Source of the DNA: Rhizobium sp. 9140
GTDB taxonomy: Bacteria; Pseudomonadota; Alphaproteobacteria; Rhizobiales; Rhizobiaceae
Reading direction: 5' to 3'
Length of the DNA stretch: 64,000 nt
Assembly (NCBI RefSeq): GCF_900067135.1
Contig: NZ_FJUR01000001.1
Span: forward strand, 2,855,501-2,919,500
Positions 54,216 through 62,836 of the stretch are shown piece after piece. Position 1 is the stretch's first letter. Every line of letters starts with the position of its first letter. The translations under genes and the position numbers were made by a program. Below the pieces are notes generated by a model. It was not told the origin of the DNA, did not search any database, and saw only the letters and a program-made list of their open reading frames with translations.

Positions 54216-54719
54216 TCAGGCAGCCTTCGCCTTGTCCATGGCGGTGGCGTTGACGGCCTTCGACAGCTTCGTCAGGTCGGCGTCGGTCTTTTCTTCCTGC
54301 TTCAGCGTCTCGTCGAGCAGCTTGACGGCTTCATCGAGACCGAGCAGACCAGCCCAGGTCTTCAGCGTGCCGTAGCGCGCCATTTCGTAGTGCTCGACGG
54401 CTTGCGCCGTGGCCAGCAGGCCCGCATCGACGGCCGGCGAGCCCTTGAATTCCTCAAGAACTTCCTCGCCTTCCTCGATAATGCCTTCGATGGCGGCACA
54501 GGTCTTACCGGTGGCACGCTTGCCGAAGATGTCGAAGACCTGCTGAAGGCGTTCAATCTGGCCTTCGGTCTCTTCGCGATGCTTTTCGAAAGCGGCCTTC
54601 AGGTCCGGGCTCTGTGCGCCGCGGGCCATCTTCGGCAGCGTCTTCGCAATCTTCTTTTCAGCGTAGTAGACATCCTTGAGCATGTCGTGGAACAGGTCCT
54701 CGAGTGCTTTTCCTGCCAT
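54216..54719 (-). CDS. YciE-type ferritin-like protein (DUF892)
   Basis: This 167-residue all-helical protein begins MAGKALEDLFHDMLKDVYYAEKKIAK and has the metal-ligand pattern of DUF892: paired E/H residues in YYAEKKI, EKHREETEGQIERL, EGEEVLEEF, AQAVEHYEMARYGTL and EEKTDADL. DUF892 proteins form dimeric di-iron four-helix bundles and are linked to stress responses. Located next to the iron operon but on the opposite strand. AGGA precedes ATG 54719 by 7 nt. Confidence 0.92.
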   Translation of the reverse strand: MAGKALEDLFHDMLKDVYYAEKKIAKTLPKMARGAQSPDLKAAFEKHREETEGQIERLQQVFDIFGKRATGKTCAAIEGIIEEGEEVLEEFKGSPAVDAGLLATAQAVEHYEMARYGTLKTWAGLLGLDEAVKLLDETLKQEEKTDADLTKLSKAVNATAMDKAKAA

Positions 54720-54891
54720 TGTTCTATCCTTTCACGGGTCCGCGGGACAGGTTTGTCGCCGCGGTGGTTCAAACGGTGTTTCTGCGGCTGAGGAACTTGG
54801 TGATCTCACCTTTGTTCCCGGTTTGATTCACCGCATGCGCTTTCAACCCGACCGTGTCGTCCCTATATATAGGTGCATGGGGAGGCAGTTC

Positions 54892-55425
54892 ATGCTTTGG
54901 ATTTCGCTCGCGATCGCGAGCCTTGTGGTCGTCGCGCTTGCCGTCTGGGACCAGCGGTTTCGCAAGATGGCCGAGCCGGCGCTTTCGGTGCTCGTCGCCG
55001 TCGGCCTCATCAGCGCCTTCGTCGTCTGGTGGACCGACGACAATGCCCGCCCGTCCGAACCTCTGTCGCCGGTCACCGCGGATCAGCCTGTCGCCACGAT
55101 CGCGGAGAGCCAGGTCCGGTTGGAAAACCTTCAGTTTGAAAAGAGCACACCCGCGAGCAGCTATGTGGTAACCGGCACGGTCCATAATGACAGCACCGCC
55201 TTCCTCGACTATTTCACCCTCGACGTCACGCTCGACGATTGCCCGGCCGGCGCCTGCCGCACGATCGGTCGCGACGACGCGCTGATCATCTCCCGCATCC
55301 CGCCGGGTCATTCCGCGCCGCTCCGGTCCTCCCTCGTCTTCCCGGCACCACGCACCGGCCCGCCCGAGGCTCCGCAGTGGACCACCGCGATCGTCAAGAT
55401 CCAGTCCTCCCCTGCCGGTCCGTAA
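54892..55425 (+). CDS. Membrane-anchored protein of unknown function
   Basis: This 177-residue protein has two hydrophobic segments (about residues 1-18 and 27-48: ISLAIASLVVVALAVW, LSVLVAVGLISAFVVWW) followed by an extracytoplasmic beta-rich domain with a Cys pair (LDDCPAGACRTIG) and a strand pattern like FxxG/Fn3-type accessory domains. I do not recognise the family. GGGGAGG lies 6 nt before ATG 54892. It runs divergent from the YciE gene across about 170 nt. Confidence 0.75.
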   Translation: MLWISLAIASLVVVALAVWDQRFRKMAEPALSVLVAVGLISAFVVWWTDDNARPSEPLSPVTADQPVATIAESQVRLENLQFEKSTPASSYVVTGTVHNDSTAFLDYFTLDVTLDDCPAGACRTIGRDDALIISRIPPGHSAPLRSSLVFPAPRTGPPEAPQWTTAIVKIQSSPAGP

Positions 55426-55517
55426 CCGATGTTCGAAGCCGATCGCAAAGACCTCGACAGTCGGCGCCGAATGACGGAAACTCGGCAAAACAGACGAGCC
55501 GCCCCAGGACAATGCCC

Positions 55518-56003
55518 ATGCCCGAGCCTATGACAGTACCCACCACCTCCGACGATCGCGACCTCGTCATCACCCGCCACATCCATGTCACGCCGAACGC
55601 GCTGTTCCGCTGCTGGACGGAGCCTGCTCTTCTCCAGCAATGGTTCGTGCCGAAACCGTGGACGATCGCGGCGGCCGAGGTCGATTTGCGCGTCGGCGGC
55701 TCAAACCTCATCGTCATGAGAAGCCCGGAAGGTGAGGAAATGCCCAATCGCGGCGTCTACCTCGAGGTTGTGCAGGATCGGAAGATCGTCTTTACCGACG
55801 CCTATATCCACGCATGGACGCCCTCCGAAAAGCCCTTCATGACCGGCATCATCACCTTCGAGCCGGAGGATGGTGGTACGCGCTACACGGCCCGCGTCCG
55901 CCACTGGACGAAGACCGACCGCGACGCGCATGAGCAGATGGGCTTTCAAGAGGGCTGGAACCAGTGCGCGGACCAGCTCGCGGCCCTTGCCGCGACCCTC
56001 TGA
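55518..56003 (+). CDS. SRPBCC / AHSA1-domain protein
   Basis: This 161-residue START-like (helix-grip) protein shows the AHSA1 pattern: VITRHIHVTPNALFRCWTEPALLQQWFVPK, VDLRVGG, and the C-terminal GFQEGWNQCADQLAALA. Such small soluble domains bind hydrophobic ligands; the role is unknown. Of three closely spaced ATGs, 55518 has AGGA at the best distance. It is not obviously in an operon. Confidence 0.88.
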   Translation: MPEPMTVPTTSDDRDLVITRHIHVTPNALFRCWTEPALLQQWFVPKPWTIAAAEVDLRVGGSNLIVMRSPEGEEMPNRGVYLEVVQDRKIVFTDAYIHAWTPSEKPFMTGIITFEPEDGGTRYTARVRHWTKTDRDAHEQMGFQEGWNQCADQLAALAATL

Positions 56004-56071
56004 TCTGAGACGCAGGCGGACCGGTGCGATTGACAGCCCTTCCGCAGGCGTCATAGTGATGCTCATCAATA

Positions 56072-56300
56072 GGTTCTCCGGGTGCCACACCATCCGGGGA
56101 GTAAATGGGAACGTGACGGGTGGACCCAGTGCGGCACCTCAATCACGGCCGACCCCGCGACTGTAGAGCGGTCAGGGTCTTTCATGCCGGGCGACCGGTA
56201 GAAGTCACTGCGGAAACGGGAAACCGGATCTGCGGGAAGGCGAGAAAGACCCGACGGTGCCATTGGGCATCAGACGCCGCGAGCCAGGACACCTGCCGAT
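56072..56300 (+). ncRNA. Cobalamin (AdoCbl) riboswitch
   Basis: It opens with GGTTCTCCGGGTGCC, contains GGGAACGTGACGGGTGG, CCCCGCGACTGTAGAGCGG, GAAGTCACTGCGG, and ends with the B12 box GAGCCAGGACACCTGCC (56281-56297). These conserved blocks in this order define the cobalamin riboswitch. A 6-bp GTGGGA/TCCCAC hairpin (56327-56342) follows, 21 nt before the cbtB start, as a probable expression platform. It controls cbtB and possibly cbtA. Confidence 0.95.
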
Positions 56301-56363
56301 TGATGCCGGGCATGTCGCCCAAATGAGTGGGACACGTCCCACGTTGCCATCACGGAGGTTGTC

Positions 56364-56540
56364 ATGGCTGTTACCAACGCATCCGGCGTTTCGCTTTCTC
56401 TCAATGACCGCATGATTGCGGGTCTCCTTTCCCTGTGCATCGGGGCGTTCCTCGTGTTCGGAGCAGGTCTGGCCAATTCGGCCGTGCTGCACGACACCGC
56501 GCACGACGTCCGCCATGCGTTCGGCTTCCCCTGCCACTAG
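56364..56540 (+). CDS. cbtB: Cobalt transporter subunit CbtB
   Basis: This 58-residue protein has one membrane helix (about residues 17-40, MIAGLLSLCIGAFLVFGAGL) and the characteristic His-rich C-terminus HDTAHDVRHAFGFPCH, thought to bind cobalt. CbtB and CbtA form a predicted cobalt importer found almost always behind cobalamin riboswitches. GGAGG lies 5 nt before ATG 56364. It is shorter than 60 residues but firmly supported by the motif and the riboswitch. Confidence 0.93.
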   Translation: MAVTNASGVSLSLNDRMIAGLLSLCIGAFLVFGAGLANSAVLHDTAHDVRHAFGFPCH

Positions 56541-56746
56541 GGTAAACAAGCCCGATCTCCCAAGCGACAGGCGAACGCAAGCCTCGTGACCGGGCCTTGC
56601 GTTGCTGACGCCTGCATGCCCGACGCGACCGCCTCTGTGTGACCGCATCGGTCGCGCTGCGCATTGTCGTGCGGATCGATCGGATCATCCCACACCTGCA
56701 CAGGACGACGGCACGCCGGTAAGGCGTTGCTCCGAAAGGTATAACC

Positions 56747-57505
56747 ATGATCGTCAAGACACTTCTGGCCGCCATCTGCGCCGGCCTCATCGCGGGCCTG
56801 TTCATGACCGCCGCGCAGGAACTCCGCGTCGTGCCGCTGATCCTCCACGCCGAAACCTACGAGGGAGAACCTGCCCACGGAACACCCGCGGCACACGAGC
56901 ATTCCGCACGCGAATCCGGCGCGCTGCTCCAGTCCCTCGCATCCGCGCTTCAGCCGGTAACGCCCGCCTATGCGCATGATGGCGAGGTACACGAGGATGG
57001 CGGCATCATGTTCGGTCTGAGCCGCTTCTCCGGGACGCTGATGGCCAATCTGGTGACGGGCGTCGGCTTCGGATTGCTTCTGGGCGGCCTCGGCGTTCTC
57101 ATCGGCAACCCGCCGACCTTGCGCACCGGCCTCACCTGGGGTGCCCTCGGCTGGCTCTCGGTCCACATGCTTCCGGCTCTCGGCCTTCCGCCCGAACTGC
57201 CCGGCTTTCCCGCCGCCGATCTCGGCGATCGCCAGACGTGGTGGCTCGTCACCACGACGCTCTCGGCGCTCGGTCTCGGCCTGATCGCGCTGCGAACGGA
57301 AATCGTGGCCAAGGGTGTTGGCCTTGTTCTCCTCGCTCTGCCCCACATCTACGGCGCACCCCAGCCCGGCGATATCGCGAGCCCGGTTCCCGCTGTTCTC
57401 GGCGCGGAATTCGCAGTGGCTGCCCTGGCGACGACGCTGGCCTTCTGGCTCGTCCTCGGCATCGTCTCCGGCGCCATCAACGACCGCTTCCTCAAGACGG
57501 CATGA
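56747..57505 (+). CDS. cbtA: Cobalt transporter subunit CbtA
   Basis: This 252-residue inner-membrane protein has about six hydrophobic segments, opening with MIVKTLLAAICAGLIAGLFMTAAQ, a His-rich loop (AHGTPAAHEHSARES) likely to bind metal, and the conserved GLTWGALGWLSVHMLPALGLPPELPG. It is the membrane partner of CbtB. AAAGG precedes ATG 56747. The 206-nt gap from cbtB is longer than the few nucleotides usual for this pair and contains an 8-bp AACGCAAG/CTTGCGTT hairpin (56574-56603). Confidence 0.94.
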   Translation: MIVKTLLAAICAGLIAGLFMTAAQELRVVPLILHAETYEGEPAHGTPAAHEHSARESGALLQSLASALQPVTPAYAHDGEVHEDGGIMFGLSRFSGTLMANLVTGVGFGLLLGGLGVLIGNPPTLRTGLTWGALGWLSVHMLPALGLPPELPGFPAADLGDRQTWWLVTTTLSALGLGLIALRTEIVAKGVGLVLLALPHIYGAPQPGDIASPVPAVLGAEFAVAALATTLAFWLVLGIVSGAINDRFLKTA

Positions 57506-57552
57506 CAAACATGCTACCCCCTTATCTGGAAGGTCGCATGATCATATGGAGC

Positions 57553-58842
57553 TTACAGCCACCCACCCGCGAAACCGGCGCGCTTCAGCCCGCGCCGAAT
57601 GGGAGCCGACTGGCGCAGGAGGTTCCAGAAGAAGCCGGTCCTGTGGTTCTCGATCATCATCAGCAGAATGCCTTGATCAAGGCCGATCCGCCGCGTGTTC
57701 ATCCAGCCTTCCGCCGTGCGGGCCGGTACGCTCGGATTGAAGCTTCCGATGAAGCCGTCTTCCTCGATCACACCCGGATAGGTCTCAAGGATATGCCGGG
57801 TTCCGGAAAGTGCCGCTTTTTCGTCGAACGGCAGGCAGGAAAGGGGCGCCCAAGGGGCCAGCGTCCCGTCATCCGGGCCGAACGGCGCACCACGCGCGGC
57901 ATAGCCCGAAAAATTCTGCTGGCGACCATCCCGCAGACGACGCGAACGCTCAGGCCCGTCGCAAGCGGTCAGCCCCCAGCAATCCGCGCCGTAACCCACA
58001 AAGGACTCCGGGTTTCGCTCCGCGTAGTCACGCTGCAGATCGATGGCGAGGCGGGTGTTCTCGAAGTAATCGCTGTCATGCTCGACCATTGCCGTATCAC
58101 GGATGCCTCGGAAGTCGATCCAGGCATGGGAGAACAGATGGATGAACAACGGTCCGGCATAGAGGAACGGCTTGCCCAGAGCCTCCCTCCAGTCGCACTG
58201 GTTGCCGAAGGCGATGTAGCTGTTGGCCGGGATCGGGTAGGACGGCGAGGACAGCGCCAGCGTGTACAAAATGACCGCCTCGCTATATCCATGCCAGCGA
58301 TAGGGAAGGAAACCGCTGCGCGGCTTCCAGCCGAGCGCCAGCGTATCCTGCTCGTCCAGCGCCCAAGCCCAGTTGGCACGGGCATAAACCATATCGGCGA
58401 TGTCCCGGATCTCCTTTTCCGCAGGCGTGTTCTCGGAAAAATATGTACCGACCGTTATGGCGCCGGCGATCAGCAGCGCGCTATCGATCAGCGAGATCTC
58501 GCTCCGCCACGCCCGCCGTCCGGTCTTCATATCCAGGAAGTGGTAGTAGAGACCCTTATAGCCGGTGGCCAGCGTGTCGCGGCTCTGCTCGCTGTCGCGC
58601 AGAAAGCGCAATGTCGTCAGCGCCCGCTGCGCCGCATCCTCGCGGGACAGCCAGTCGCGCTCGACACCGACGGGGAGCGCCGACAGGCCGAAGCCGGTCG
58701 CGGCGATGCTGGCCGGCGAACCTTCCTGCGAACTGTCGGCCACGAGACCCGTTTCCGGATGCGTATACCGCATGAAATACCGAAACGCCCCCAGCTGGAA
58801 TCTGTCAATCAGCCCGGCGTCGGTCGTATCTTTGAAAAGCAT
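57553..58842 (-). CDS. Glycoamylase-like (PF10091) glycoside hydrolase, possible beta-1,2-glucanase relative
   Basis: This 429-residue (alpha/alpha)6-type protein has the glycoamylase-like domain seen in cyclic beta-1,2-glucan synthases and GH144 endo-beta-1,2-glucanases: YTHPETGLVADSS near the N-terminus, TGFGLSALPVG, LATGYKGLYYHFLDM, SEISLIDSALLIAGA, FLPYRWHGYSEAVILYTLAL and FVGYGADCWGLTACDGP. No signal peptide is visible, so it appears cytoplasmic. In rhizobia a role in beta-1,2-glucan turnover is an attractive inference. GAGGAG lies 5 nt before ATG 58842. Confidence 0.85.
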   Translation of the reverse strand: MLFKDTTDAGLIDRFQLGAFRYFMRYTHPETGLVADSSQEGSPASIAATGFGLSALPVGVERDWLSREDAAQRALTTLRFLRDSEQSRDTLATGYKGLYYHFLDMKTGRRAWRSEISLIDSALLIAGAITVGTYFSENTPAEKEIRDIADMVYARANWAWALDEQDTLALGWKPRSGFLPYRWHGYSEAVILYTLALSSPSYPIPANSYIAFGNQCDWREALGKPFLYAGPLFIHLFSHAWIDFRGIRDTAMVEHDSDYFENTRLAIDLQRDYAERNPESFVGYGADCWGLTACDGPERSRRLRDGRQQNFSGYAARGAPFGPDDGTLAPWAPLSCLPFDEKAALSGTRHILETYPGVIEEDGFIGSFNPSVPARTAEGWMNTRRIGLDQGILLMMIENHRTGFFWNLLRQSAPIRRGLKRAGFAGGWL

Positions 58843-59005
58843 TGCAACTCCTCATGAGCGGGCACGCAGCACGTGCCTCATCTCTTTATCCCTGCGAAAT
58901 TTCTTTGCTCACCGAGTGTTGAAGCCGAGCAGTCGCTTACCGGTCGCCGCCATCACCCGTTGTGTTAATGTTCGCCTCTACGGTGCGAAGCGGGGATTGG
59001 ATGAC

Positions 59006-59824
59006 ATGATCTTGGCGGGAATTGCATTGCTGATGGGCCTTTCCAGCCACGGCCTCCCATCGGCCCCTTCCACAACCGGCGTAACTCAAATAACGACCAT
59101 CGCGGCGCTTGGCCGCCGAGACGTGGATGTCGAACTGGTTCTTGCCGTCGATATGTCGGGATCGATGGATCTGGAGGAAGCGCGCATCCAGCGCGCCGGT
59201 TACCTCGAGGCCCTACGCCACAAGGCGTTCATCGATGCCGTTCGTGGCGGACTGATCGGCGAGATCGCCATCAGCTATTTCGAGTGGGCCGGCAGCGTCA
59301 ACGAAAGCTCGCGCGTGGACTGGCATGTGATTGCGAGTGCCGCGGACGCTGCCGCCTTTGCAGACGAGATCGCCGCCCGGCCTGTCACCACCCGCCGTGG
59401 CACCTCGATTTCCAACGCGCTGACCTACGCGACGGGGATGATCGACACGAACGCCTTCAACGGCCAGCGCCGCGTCATCGATGTCTCCGGCGACGGTCCC
59501 AACAATCTCGGTCCACCGGTTCTGCCCGCCCGGGACATGGCGGTGCGCAGCGGAATCATCGTCAACGGCCTCGCGATCATCATCCGCCCCACCGGTGTCG
59601 GCGTCCGGCTCGACCGCTACTACAGCGACTGCGTTATCGGCGGCCCCGGCGCCTTCGTGCTGCCGATCCACAACCCGGAAGACTTCGGCGTCGCCATCCG
59701 GCAAAAGCTCGTGATGGAGGTCAGCGGGCGCCAGCCGACGCTTCTTCCCATTCCCGTTGCAAATCCCGCCCCCGTGGATTGCCTGATCGGTGAAAAGCTG
59801 CGGCCCGGATTCTTCGACAGGTAA
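59006..59824 (+). CDS. DUF1194 von Willebrand factor A domain protein
   Basis: This 272-residue protein has a hydrophobic N-terminal signal and a VWA fold with a complete MIDAS motif DMSGSMD (residues 49-55), the Thr-containing RRGTSISNALTYA, and VIDVSGDGPNN. This matches DUF1194, an exported alphaproteobacterial family of unknown function. Metal-dependent adhesion or protein-protein binding is likely. The 162-nt upstream gap to the divergent glycoamylase gene should hold both promoters. Confidence 0.9.
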   Translation: MILAGIALLMGLSSHGLPSAPSTTGVTQITTIAALGRRDVDVELVLAVDMSGSMDLEEARIQRAGYLEALRHKAFIDAVRGGLIGEIAISYFEWAGSVNESSRVDWHVIASAADAAAFADEIAARPVTTRRGTSISNALTYATGMIDTNAFNGQRRVIDVSGDGPNNLGPPVLPARDMAVRSGIIVNGLAIIIRPTGVGVRLDRYYSDCVIGGPGAFVLPIHNPEDFGVAIRQKLVMEVSGRQPTLLPIPVANPAPVDCLIGEKLRPGFFDR

Positions 59825-59830
59825 GACGCG

Positions 59831-61132
59831 TCATCGCACCCGCTTCAAGCCTGCGCCAGGCGCTTCGTCTTCGGCATTCACTGCGTCCGAAATACGCCCG
59901 GCTGCGAGACGTCCTGCCACGATTGCTCCTTCGATATAGGTCGGGAAGGACGGAGAGAGTTCGGAACTTGCAAATGCGACACGGTCGACGCCCCGCCGCA
60001 AGAGCGCTTCTGCGTCATAAGCCTCGGCATCGACGATGACATCGCTATAGCCACCTCCGCTCCAGCGATCATCCGTCCAGTCGTGCAGAATAACATCGAC
60101 CGGCTCCGGCGCGTTGTCGCCCAGCAACGCACCCATGCGCTCCCGCACCGTCCGCTCGATGAACGCCGCGCCCCGTGCCTGCCATTCGAGGGCAAGCGGC
60201 CCGCCGACGAAGACGACGAAAGCAGCATGCGCGTCACCCTGGCTGACGTCGAAGGCGTAGAGCCCGCTCACATCCTCCCAGGAGACGCCGGACGACACCT
60301 CGGGCGACCAGAAGCGCTCGTCGTAGCGCAGCAGGATCTTGATCACGGCCCCGCTCCGCCAGCAGCCGAGCGCCCGGACAAGCGGCTCCGGCAGCGGCGG
60401 ATGATGGATAATATCGCGCGCACGCACCGGCGGCACGGCGACAAGCACATGTCGCGCGGTCAGCTGCCGTCTGACAGTTTCCACAATGACATGATGCTCA
60501 TCCCGGTGGATGGCCGAGACAGGCGTGGACAGAAAGACGTGCGGGCGCAGCCGCGCCGCCAGGGCATCGGCCAGCGAGGCGGCGCTGTCCTTCAGGAAAT
60601 ATTGCAGCTCGGACACGTCGGCCGTATTCCGCCGATCGCTATCGACAAGATACCAGAAGGGAATGATATCGGCCGGAAGGCACCAAAGCCCATGCACCAT
60701 ACTGAGAAATTCCCGCTTGGCCTCCTCCGTCGCATCCTGTTCGTCCAGCCAGTCGGCAATGGAAAGACCCGCCAGTGCGGGGTCGGCAGGATCAGCGGCC
60801 TCCATCCTTGCAGAGAGGGGATTGTCACGGTGCGATGCGCGTCGCGAAGGTGTCGCCGATACCGTCTTTGCAGCACCTTTCCAACGGCTCTCGACCATCT
60901 CCAGCCGGGCCTCCCGCACGAGCGTCATTACCTCCGGCATGTCGTCGCAGATGAATTGCCCGCCGGCATCCCGCCGCGTCCCATCCGGTGTCTCGAACGA
61001 GCGGACGCGTCCGCCGACGTCGGCGCGGGCCTCCAACACGATGACCGACAGCCCGCGATCCATCAGCGTCTGCGCGGCCGCCAGCCCCGTAAACCCGGCA
61101 CCGACCACGATCACATCCGCATCCCGTTCCAT
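59831..61132 (-). CDS. Flavin monoamine oxidase-family protein
   Basis: This 433-residue FAD enzyme has the Rossmann motif VIVVGAGFTGLAAAQTL, the MAO signature LEARADVGGRVRSF, DAGGQFI, and the C-terminal FASSELSPSFPTYIEGAIVAGRLAA (FAD-contacting). It would oxidise amines to aldehydes with H2O2 and NH3. No signal peptide. It lies 132 nt downstream of the racemase gene and convergent to the DUF1194 gene; it may belong to the polyamine-type importer operon or be separate. Confidence 0.9.
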   Translation of the reverse strand: MERDADVIVVGAGFTGLAAAQTLMDRGLSVIVLEARADVGGRVRSFETPDGTRRDAGGQFICDDMPEVMTLVREARLEMVESRWKGAAKTVSATPSRRASHRDNPLSARMEAADPADPALAGLSIADWLDEQDATEEAKREFLSMVHGLWCLPADIIPFWYLVDSDRRNTADVSELQYFLKDSAASLADALAARLRPHVFLSTPVSAIHRDEHHVIVETVRRQLTARHVLVAVPPVRARDIIHHPPLPEPLVRALGCWRSGAVIKILLRYDERFWSPEVSSGVSWEDVSGLYAFDVSQGDAHAAFVVFVGGPLALEWQARGAAFIERTVRERMGALLGDNAPEPVDVILHDWTDDRWSGGGYSDVIVDAEAYDAEALLRRGVDRVAFASSELSPSFPTYIEGAIVAGRLAAGRISDAVNAEDEAPGAGLKRVR

Positions 61133-61264
61133 GCCGTACCTCTTTTCCGCCTGAGGACCACAGGTCCGGCCCTTCGATCGGACAATATAGAAAGAACGGC
61201 GAGAAAGAATATGCGGCGCGTGGGTTTGTCGGACGGGCTTTGCGCGTCCGGAGATCAGGACTTT

Positions 61265-62005
61265 TTACACAGATGCCGGGGGTGCAAAACCACTGAGAAT
61301 CCCGGAATAGGGCTTGGCCAAAGGCGCAGCGTAGGAGCCACGCTTGCTGGTCGTCAGCCGCTGGGCGATCAACGCCTCGGCCTGCTTGACGGCGGCGGAA
61401 ACGCCGTCGACCACCGGCACGTGGTAGATCGACTGCAGTTCATAGGCGAGATCCGCCATGCCGGCGCAGCCGAGCACGATGGCCTCCGCGCCGTCTTCGG
61501 CGAGCGCCCGTTCGATCTGGTGTCGGAGCTTGTCGAGCGCACCCGAGCCCTCCTTCTCGAGATCGAGAACCGGTATATCCGCCGCGCGAACCCTGGCCCG
61601 CCCGCCAAAACCATAATGCCGCGTCAGGTTCTCGAGCAGCACGCGGGAGCGCTCCAGCGTGGTGACGACGGTGAAGCGTTGCGCGAGAAAGCCGGCGGTG
61701 ACCAGCGCGCTTTCGCAAAGCCCCAGCACCGGAATGGAGGCGAGCGACCGGGCCGCGTCGAGCCCGGTATCGTCGAAACACGCGATGACGGCCGCCTGCG
61801 CGCCCGCCGCCTCGCCAGCCCGGATCGCATCGAGCAGTCCCGGCAGCGCCAGCGCGCCGTCGTAATGCCCCTCGATCGAGGCAGGCCCCATCGCGGCCGT
61901 GGCGGCGACGATCTCCGTGCCATCGGCGGCAACGAGGCGAGCTGCCTCCGCTGCCTTTTCGGTCATGGAAACAGTGGTGTTGGGATTGACGACGAGAATG
62001 CGCAT
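61265..62005 (-). CDS. Asp/Glu/hydantoin racemase-family protein
   Basis: This 246-residue cytoplasmic protein is of the hydantoin-racemase (HyuE) branch: MRILVVNPNTTVSMTEKA, the first catalytic Cys in VIACFDDTGLDAAR, and the second in IVLGCAGMADLAYEL. A two-cysteine cofactor-free racemase of hydantoins or allantoin is the family role; the substrate here is unknown. It begins 8 nt after the upstream permease gene, so it belongs to the ABC-importer operon, which suggests the importer brings in its substrate. Confidence 0.9.
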   Translation of the reverse strand: MRILVVNPNTTVSMTEKAAEAARLVAADGTEIVAATAAMGPASIEGHYDGALALPGLLDAIRAGEAAGAQAAVIACFDDTGLDAARSLASIPVLGLCESALVTAGFLAQRFTVVTTLERSRVLLENLTRHYGFGGRARVRAADIPVLDLEKEGSGALDKLRHQIERALAEDGAEAIVLGCAGMADLAYELQSIYHVPVVDGVSAAVKQAEALIAQRLTTSKRGSYAAPLAKPYSGILSGFAPPASV

Positions 62006-62013
62006 GCGGGCGA

Positions 62014-62835
62014 TCAGACCAGTTTGGCTTGTCTGCGGCCAAGCATCAGGATGATGCCGAGCGCCAGCAGAATGACGGTGAAGGAGAAGACGGTGGTGAC
62101 GGTGCCGAGCGCATAGAGCACCGGCGTGGTGACGTTCGTGGTCATGCCGTAGATTTCCAGCGGCAGCGTGTTGTAGGTGCCGGATGTCATCAGCGTGCGG
62201 GCGAACTCGTCATAGGAGAGCGTGAAGCCGAAGAGGCCGACGCCGATGAGGCTCGGCGCGATCATCGGAAGCACCACATGGCGGAACGTCTGCCAGGAGC
62301 TTGCACCGAGGTCCCGCGCCGCTTCCTCATAGGCCGGCGAAAACCGGTTGAACACGGCAAACATGATGAGCACGCCGAAGGGCAGCGTCCAGGTGAGGTG
62401 CGCGCCGAAGGCCGAGGAGTACCAAGCGGGCTTCAGCCCGAACTGCTGGAAGACGACGCCGATGCCGAGCGAAATGATGATGGACGGCACGACGAGGCTG
62501 GCGACCGTGAGATAGAACAGCGTGGTCGAGCCGCGAAACTTCCGCCGGAAGGCAAGGCCCGCCAGCAGCGATACCAGCACGTTGACGACCATGACCATGA
62601 TGCCGAGCGAGAAGGACCGCCGGAACGATGCGCCGAAGTTGCCGACCGCCTGCTGCTCGAAAAGATTGTAGAACCAGCGCAGTGACACGCCGTTCATCGG
62701 GAAGGTCAGGCCGCCGTTCGGCCCCTGGAAGGACAGGATGAGGACCGCCGACAGCGGACCGTAGAGGAAGAGCACGAACAGCGCAAAGAATGCGGCGAGG
62801 ACGTAGAATTCGAAGGTGCGTTTCTCGTGGCTCAT
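62014..62835 (-). CDS. ABC transporter permease, PotC-like
   Basis: This 273-residue inner-membrane protein has about six hydrophobic segments (first FYVLAAFFALFVLFLYGPLSAVLIL) and the EAA motif YEEAARDLGASSWQTFRHVVLPMI. It matches the spermidine/putrescine permease subunit II. ATG 62835 lies 1 nt after the stop of the upstream permease, with GGAG 7 nt before it. Confidence 0.94.
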   Translation of the reverse strand: MSHEKRTFEFYVLAAFFALFVLFLYGPLSAVLILSFQGPNGGLTFPMNGVSLRWFYNLFEQQAVGNFGASFRRSFSLGIMVMVVNVLVSLLAGLAFRRKFRGSTTLFYLTVASLVVPSIIISLGIGVVFQQFGLKPAWYSSAFGAHLTWTLPFGVLIMFAVFNRFSPAYEEAARDLGASSWQTFRHVVLPMIAPSLIGVGLFGFTLSYDEFARTLMTSGTYNTLPLEIYGMTTNVTTPVLYALGTVTTVFSFTVILLALGIILMLGRRQAKLV

Positions 62836-62836
62836 C

